From Labia minor (Eukaryota; Arthropoda; Insecta; Dermaptera; Spongiphoridae): DNA of 64,000 nucleotides. The stretch is from positions 27,563,172 to 27,627,171 of the forward strand of contig OY720344.1 of the NCBI GenBank assembly GCA_963082975.1, given 5' to 3'. Every line of letters starts with the position of its first letter. Within the stretch, counting starts at the first letter, position 1. Both the position numbers and the translations under genes were made by a program. Positions 58,341 through 64,000 of the stretch are shown here, piece after piece. Under the pieces are notes generated by a model that was not told the DNA's origin, ran no database searches, and saw only the letters and a list, made by a program, of their open reading frames with translations.

Positions 58341-59592
58341 CTGGATCATCTTTTTTCAATATTTCAATTTAAGCCCAAATTAAAGAATCCAAAACTGAAT
58401 GCGATCAAAAATCGAATCAGTTAACGATCCAATTATACGAACATGACTAAAAACTAAAGATTTGATATCTATATATCTATATATAAATATATTCAAAAGT
58501 ACATAATCATCCTCTGTATATACTGAACAGATTCATTTCAATTAAGAGTTGTGACATTTTAAAAACAATTTTAAAAATTAAATGAAAAAAAGTTATAAAA
58601 TATTTATTGTTTTCAAATGGATGAAATTACTGAGTAATGACGGAGATACAATCTCAATTATAGTAGGAATAATAAAATAATATATTAAGAATATTGGTGC
58701 GAAATAGTGAAGAAAGTATCTTGAGAATGTGTGTTGTGGACTCTTAATACTTTAGAACATTTAAAAGAGGCAACATCGAGGACCTTTATTTACTGTCTCA
58801 CTCCAACCAATTAAAAATTTATTAAATTCAACGTATAATCAATTTTTATATTCATTTATATATTTTAAAAAAATTCAACACTTTATTATATATAGAATTG
58901 TTTTATAAAGAAAAAGTAATTTAATTCAATAATTTATTAGTTTTTATTTTTTAATCAATATTTACAAACAGGATTTGGAAACAGTTAAACACAATGAACG
59001 AAATTTCCCATTAGTCTCTCTCTCTTGATCAAATATATTTTATATTTTTAAATTCAAATATGATTATAAAATTTAGTTATAAGCATACAATTTTGTTTCC
59101 CATTGTTCCAAAACAAATCCGTATAAAGTTCTTTTTATTTTAAAATTTTTACTGAAATAAACAATAGTTTATTTGTTTTTCCTATTTATAATTCATTTAT
59201 TTATTTATTTTTTAACTTTTTCAAATATTAATAATTATTTTTTTTTATCATCGATCTAGAATGAATGAATTTCTTTTCAATTCCCATTAAAACCTAATAA
59301 AAGAATGAGAGAAATTAATTTACTTGCTTTATTATCTAGATTAAATATTTCCTAAAAGTTTAAGTTAAATCAATATTTAATCTTAATTGATTTTAATAGT
59401 CAACTACAAATATAGACGCAAAGTTAAATGAGATGAGAAAGAGAAAGAGTTAGAGATGGAGGAATCAGTTATAGAAAATGAAATATACATATTAATACAA
59501 TTTAAATAATTTTTTCCCCCATTTACTAATTATTATTACTTGAATGAAATTTTGTTCAAATGAAAATATACTTTGGTATTTATACTAATTAA
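58341..59592. other. AT-rich DNA, no genes seen
   Basis: A/T-rich sequence without frames, repeats or RNA motifs I can support. Confidence 0.6.
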
Positions 59593-59815
59593 GGCGCCAC
59601 ATGGTGAGAGGTTAGCGAAGCTGTCTCACATTCTCGTGGTCCCGGGTTCAAGTCCCGTGCATGGTAAGGGACTTTCTCTAGCTGGAGTCTTTGGAACAGA
59701 GTCAACCCAGCCTCTGGGATCAAAATTGGGAAAGCTACTTGATAGCATCTCCGATTAAGAATATTAAGGTAAAGGTTGATAGGACCCGTTCTACTGATCA
59801 TAGGACACCTAATTG
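59593..59815 (+). repeat. tRNA-derived SINE, most complete copy
   Basis: The head (59593-59664) is tRNA-like: an A-box-like TGGTGAGAGGTT at 59602-59613 and a perfect B box GGTTCAAGTCC at 59645-59655 inside a CGGG/CCCG T-stem. These form an internal Pol III promoter. The body follows with CTAGCTGGAGTCTTTGGAAC, GGATCAAAATTGGGAAAGCT and the 3' part GTTCTACTGATCATAGGACA. Copies without a good head lie at 30198-30405 and 15670-15868. SINEs are copied by a partner LINE; the tail here (CCTAATTGATATAACGG) does not obviously match the LINE ends in this window. Frames on both strands within it are spurious. Confidence 0.8.
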
Positions 59816-62800
59816 ATATAACGGACTTGATAGGCGTTATCCTTGCGAAGGACGTACAATGTCAGAGGTTTTTTGTTTATTTACACTAAATAGGACTGTA
59901 AAAGATTAAAAGATGACTTTTAAATGTACATTAATACTTAAATATATAGCCTAATAATTAATTACCTCCCAAGGACCATAAGACAGAATAAATTTAATAA
60001 TGATTATTGGAAAATTTCTATAGAAATCGAATTTAATTGAAATAACCTTAAATACTTAATATTAATAATAAATAAATAAATAATATGTTGTGGTAATTTA
60101 ATAAATAAAATTATTCTCAAATAAAAAATTATTTTAACTTTCAAAAATGTTACCGGATCTTATATGATTGAATTTTTATTGAAAAATAAAACAAATACAA
60201 ATTTATAATCATCCAAAGATAAAACTATACACAATTTCAAGGAAAACATTATACAAAAAAAAAAAAAACAATTTGCGGAAAAGATTCAAACAATATTGTC
60301 AAAATGCATTTCATTTCAATTGTGACTATAAAAACAGAAATATTGCCTGTAATGTTGTTGTACAATAATTTCCTGAAAAAAAAATATTTTTTTTTGTCAG
60401 AATAAATGTGTTCTAAGTCATTAATCATTCCATATTGGTGGTTTTAATATATTCCTATATTTTTTCAATTCACTCTTGGATAAATTATTTATATAAAAAA
60501 AATAAAAAAAAAAAAATAAAACTCATGCGAATTTGAAAAAGTTTATTAGTTAATATCAAAGTTATATATAAAGACACTTAACAAGTATAAAATTAAAATC
60601 AATTTTATTTTGTGAATTTAATATCACTTTGATTTGATTATTTTATATTTATATTTTTATTGAATATAAGAAAAAATGAAAAAAAAATTGAAATATTAAA
60701 TTAACCATTGGCTAAAAATTGTTAGTATAATAAACGTTTATTTAATCAGAACAATGAGCTAATGCTTAAAAGAATTTGTAAATTATTATTTTAATATAAT
60801 TCTATTATAATAATATTATATTTATTACAATTTTTCAAAATATTATTTTTTTTACAAAAATATATTATATCTATTAAACTATTAATTATATTACATATAA
60901 TAATAAAGTTTATAATCAATATATTATAAATAAATAAAAAAAAAATAAATAAATAATAACCAACTTATTAGTAATATTTCAGATCAAAAGATTAATTTAT
61001 CAACTGGATTTTTTTTTTTATTTTATTTCATTTCAATACTTTTTTTTATTTTTCTATCTGATAGAGAAGTTAAAATCTGTAAACATTTTTATTTTGTTTC
61101 TTTTTTTTTAATAATGCCAATCAAATATACATTTGACATGAGATTTGGTGTTACAAAATTTCCAATTTAATTTTGCAATTGCTGCCCTCAGGGTCCCTGG
61201 AAACCAATGCGTCATTCCCCTTTCTCCCAAAACCTGATATTCTACCAGGGGAGAAGGTTTCATTCTCTAAAAGTCATAGACATCGATAAATTGAGAAACC
61301 AATTGTATTAATTTATTCACTATTATAAAATTTGACACAACTCACTAATTTTACATCTTTGAAATATTTGTTATATAGATTTCATACCTATATATATATA
61401 TATATATATATATCAGATATTCTTTACTCTTGTCATGTCATAACCCTATGCATAATATCTTTGACATATTAACTTTTTTAAATTATTAAATGTATGTAAT
61501 AGAAATGTAGATATTTTATTTATGATTTCGTATATTCTTATATATAAAAGATCATCCTAATCATAGTTCTAGGTTTAAACTTTAATTTCTAATCACTTTT
61601 TCAAAATCTTAAAAATGTTTCAATGGTTTATGATGGGAACGTGAATATTATTTCTTTAAAATATTAACTTAATGCTATATTAAATGCAAATAATTTTTTT
61701 TTTTTATTTAACTTCCAATTAAATACATTAATTCCACATCTGCCTTATAACTGCAAATAAATGATTTTTTTCCAAATATCATTATAAGGAGTTAAAAAAT
61801 AATAATATCACTTTCGTATAATAAAACATGGAATCTCACGGATATATACCTGGGTGATTTTAAAAATCCTTATTTCACACTGATTTACACTAAAAGGTTA
61901 AGTCCAAGTCAATTGTGTTGTGCAATCCATTTTTTTTCGTAAAGTGGAATTATGTTTATGGGTGTTAGGTTCTAGTTTCAAGCTCTATAGTTAACTCAGG
62001 CATTGGGAGTTGTTAACAGCGGTGAGTGGTGTTTTTTATTCTCCAGTCGGAATATACAGCAGTGTTGGGATTCTGTTCTTGTGGTAATCAATTAAAACCC
62101 GCAGTATTGGTCAACGCCTCCTCCTTACCCTCTTCCACAAGACCTTAAAGCAGATACATCCAAAACCGATGGCTGGTCGCGTTCACCATAGAATATTCCT
62201 AAGTTTTTTTTTTTTGACTTATCCCTTTCGTTGTTTTATTTATCGAGACGAACGTTCTTTTATATGTGAAAACCGTTGACCTGTAAATACACCATTCGCC
62301 AAATTAGAAAAAAAGAAGTAAAATCTAGCCTTTTTGTTTTGAATTGAATGTTTGACATCATTGTCTTGAATAGAATTTTTATGGTTGAACTATTTGTTTA
62401 ATAAATCAGGGAAAAACAACAAATAATCTGAAGACACATTTGAAGATTGTTTTAGTAATAAAGTGCATCTGTTCTTTTACATTGTTGTATACATATAAAT
62501 TTAAATAATTTAAATTAACTTTCCTTTAAATGGTATTCCTATGAAGAATATTCTAATAATTATTAAGATATAGTTCGCGGCATGTTAAAATAAGTTAAGT
62601 TAATATATCACATAATAATAAATATAATGAGATATCTCCAAGAAATTTTGTGAATCAAAAAATATTATTTTAAAAATAATATGTAATAACCAACATTTAT
62701 CAATTTATTTATTTTCTATGAGAGATATACTTCAATGTATATACTTAACGAATTTGTATAGTCAAATCAAAAATAATTCTATATAAATATAGTTCACTAA

Positions 62801-63381
62801 AAGTAGAATAACAAAAAAAATTTATAAATAGCAAATGGATATAATTTAAATAATTTTTTTTCAATATTTAAATATTTAAAGATTATATTTTTAGAAGAAG
62901 AATATGTAATAAATAAATCCTTATTCTAGAGATTAGCCAAATTATTTATTTATAAAACATGAATAAAGGAAGGAGAATATTTCGGATAAAACAGGAAATA
63001 GAGGAGGGTCAAACTTGAATAATTTAGATGTAAAACGCTTTGAAAGATCCATTGCTAAACATTATAAAAATAAAAGTTTGTTACTAGTCGTTAAAATTAA
63101 TCTAAAATTATTATTTTATTTCCTTGGATATCATTGTTTTCTTTTTAAAACGAAATAGAAACAATTAACACCTCCTTAAGATAATAAATAAACAAACAAA
63201 ATGATCCATTTTTAGAGATAAATTCTTAAATATACACGTATTTTGCTTTTATGCTGTATGAACAACAACAATTTTAAGTATTTTTTTACTTTTCAATCTT
63301 GCTAAGAAAAAATATATAGTAAAACTTATTATAAAGATTTTGACGGGTTCTCTATGATCTCAATAGAAAAGATTTCTACTT
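59816..63381. other. AT-rich DNA, no genes seen
   Basis: Long A/T-rich tract. A patch at 61175-61270 contains CCTTTCTCCC and GGGGAGAAGG around CCTG/CAGG, able to fold into a hairpin. A block at 61845-62300 is of ordinary complexity with no frame or motif recognised. (TA)n lies at 61390-61413. Confidence 0.5.
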
Positions 63382-63411
63382 CAGGGAGTAGCGTCCCTGC
63401 CCTCACGTGAG
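63382..63411. promoter_or_regulatory. Small hairpin next to an E-box palindrome
   Basis: CAGGGA-GTAGCG-TCCCTG (63382-63399) forms a perfect 6-bp stem. Three bases on is the 10-bp palindrome CTCACGTGAG (63402-63411), which contains the bHLH E-box CACGTG. The following 60 bp are pyrimidine-rich. Short palindromes of this kind can arise by chance, so the regulatory reading is tentative. Confidence 0.2.
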
Positions 63412-64000
63412 CCCTCTTGTCCTTTACTCGTTGACTCCTTTTAATCCTTTCCCTTACTCTTACTCTTCCCCCCTCCCTTGATTCTTCAAAAAATCAAGTT
63501 TATTTGGATGAAGGAGAATACCTAGCATAGATTTATTAAAAAGGAATAAAATGAAATCTTAACTCTTATAGGAGGGGGGTTAATTCAAATATATGCTGAT
63601 TACGCGCATTCTTCTGGCTAGCAAAACCTTGTAATTGACGAGTGAGACATTTGTTATAAGTGCCTCTCAAACTCTTCATTATAGTAGAAAACTTGGAACT
63701 CATATTTATTGTATCCTTTGAAGAATTAGGAGAACAAATCTATTCAATGTTTTATATTTTATTAAAATTTTTGACTAAATCTTATTAATTGTGACCAAGA
63801 CAATCAATTCATCATAATTTTAGCCAGATTCTAAATAAAATTGATTTTTATTATCATTAAATGGAGATTTTAAATTAATTTAATATCGGTTCATTTAAAC
63901 AGTTCAAACAAAATATTGCCTTATAACAACAGGTATATCCTATACGAATATATTCATTATGAAACGTAGATTCATTTTCACTAGTATTATATAATTTTAC
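63412..64000. other. AT-rich DNA to the window end
   Basis: After a pyrimidine-rich patch to 63480 the sequence is A/T-rich. No genes, RNA motifs or repeats were recognised. Confidence 0.55.

Noticed and set aside
59573-59801. Frames on both strands at the SINE
   Set aside because: They lie on a tRNA-derived SINE with Pol III boxes and its body; noncoding.

Overview
The window is strongly AT-rich eukaryotic DNA with long A/T runs and (TA)n, (CA)n and (GTCC)n microsatellites. It has no operon-like gene packing. Coding remnants of Tc1/mariner, hAT, LINE, Helentron-like and Penelope-like type, a tRNA-derived SINE family and one spliced CUB-like exon point to an arthropod. The base composition and repeat mix would suit a crustacean such as a parasitic copepod, but that is a guess. 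Nothing looks bacterial or organellar.

Host genes are almost absent. The only convincing host coding piece is a 137-bp internal exon on the + strand (38694-38830) with good splice sites at both ends. The window probably lies within or next to a large-intron gene. Higher-complexity blocks at 1-780, 36175-36430, 37540-37990, 46080-46490, 54900-55300 and 57896-58340 may be promoters or untranslated exons. I could not assign them a product.

Most recognisable sequence is mobile DNA. Tc1/mariner-type DNA transposons lie at 3457-4290 (split by a 281-bp hAT-type MITE with an 8-bp target duplication), 12947-13451, 25038-25913, 50047-51397 and 52595-53442. Four of the five keep well-matched terminal inverted repeats, and none has a whole transposase. 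hAT-type non-autonomous elements lie at 3947-4227, 9236-10555 and 54017-54400, with degraded candidates at 10580-10803 and 43693-44482. LINE relics are at 5620-5765, 5825-6252, 17137-17200 and 43276-43432. A SINE family has three copies (15670-15868, 30198-30405, 59593-59815). A solo LTR is at 18983-19428 and a second LTR-like fossil at 53563-54534. A Helentron-type endonuclease fragment is at 57150-57548 and a Penelope-type hammerhead-like core at 37051-37085.

Two unclassified repeat families occur more than once. Family A/B (6421-6962, 55485-56044, and reversed at 44696-45150) ends in a hairpin whose stem sequence changes between copies while pairing is kept. Family C (45151-45600, 51511-52160) carries TGACGTCA sites and ends in matching CCGACCGACG motifs. 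The signals most worth a second look are this hairpin, the many copies of a CAGTARTTGAAC motif in the 50-51.4 kb transposon, and a mosaic of interleaved inverted repeats at 53563-53700. I found no intact new multi-gene system. The rest is AT-rich intergenic or intronic DNA.
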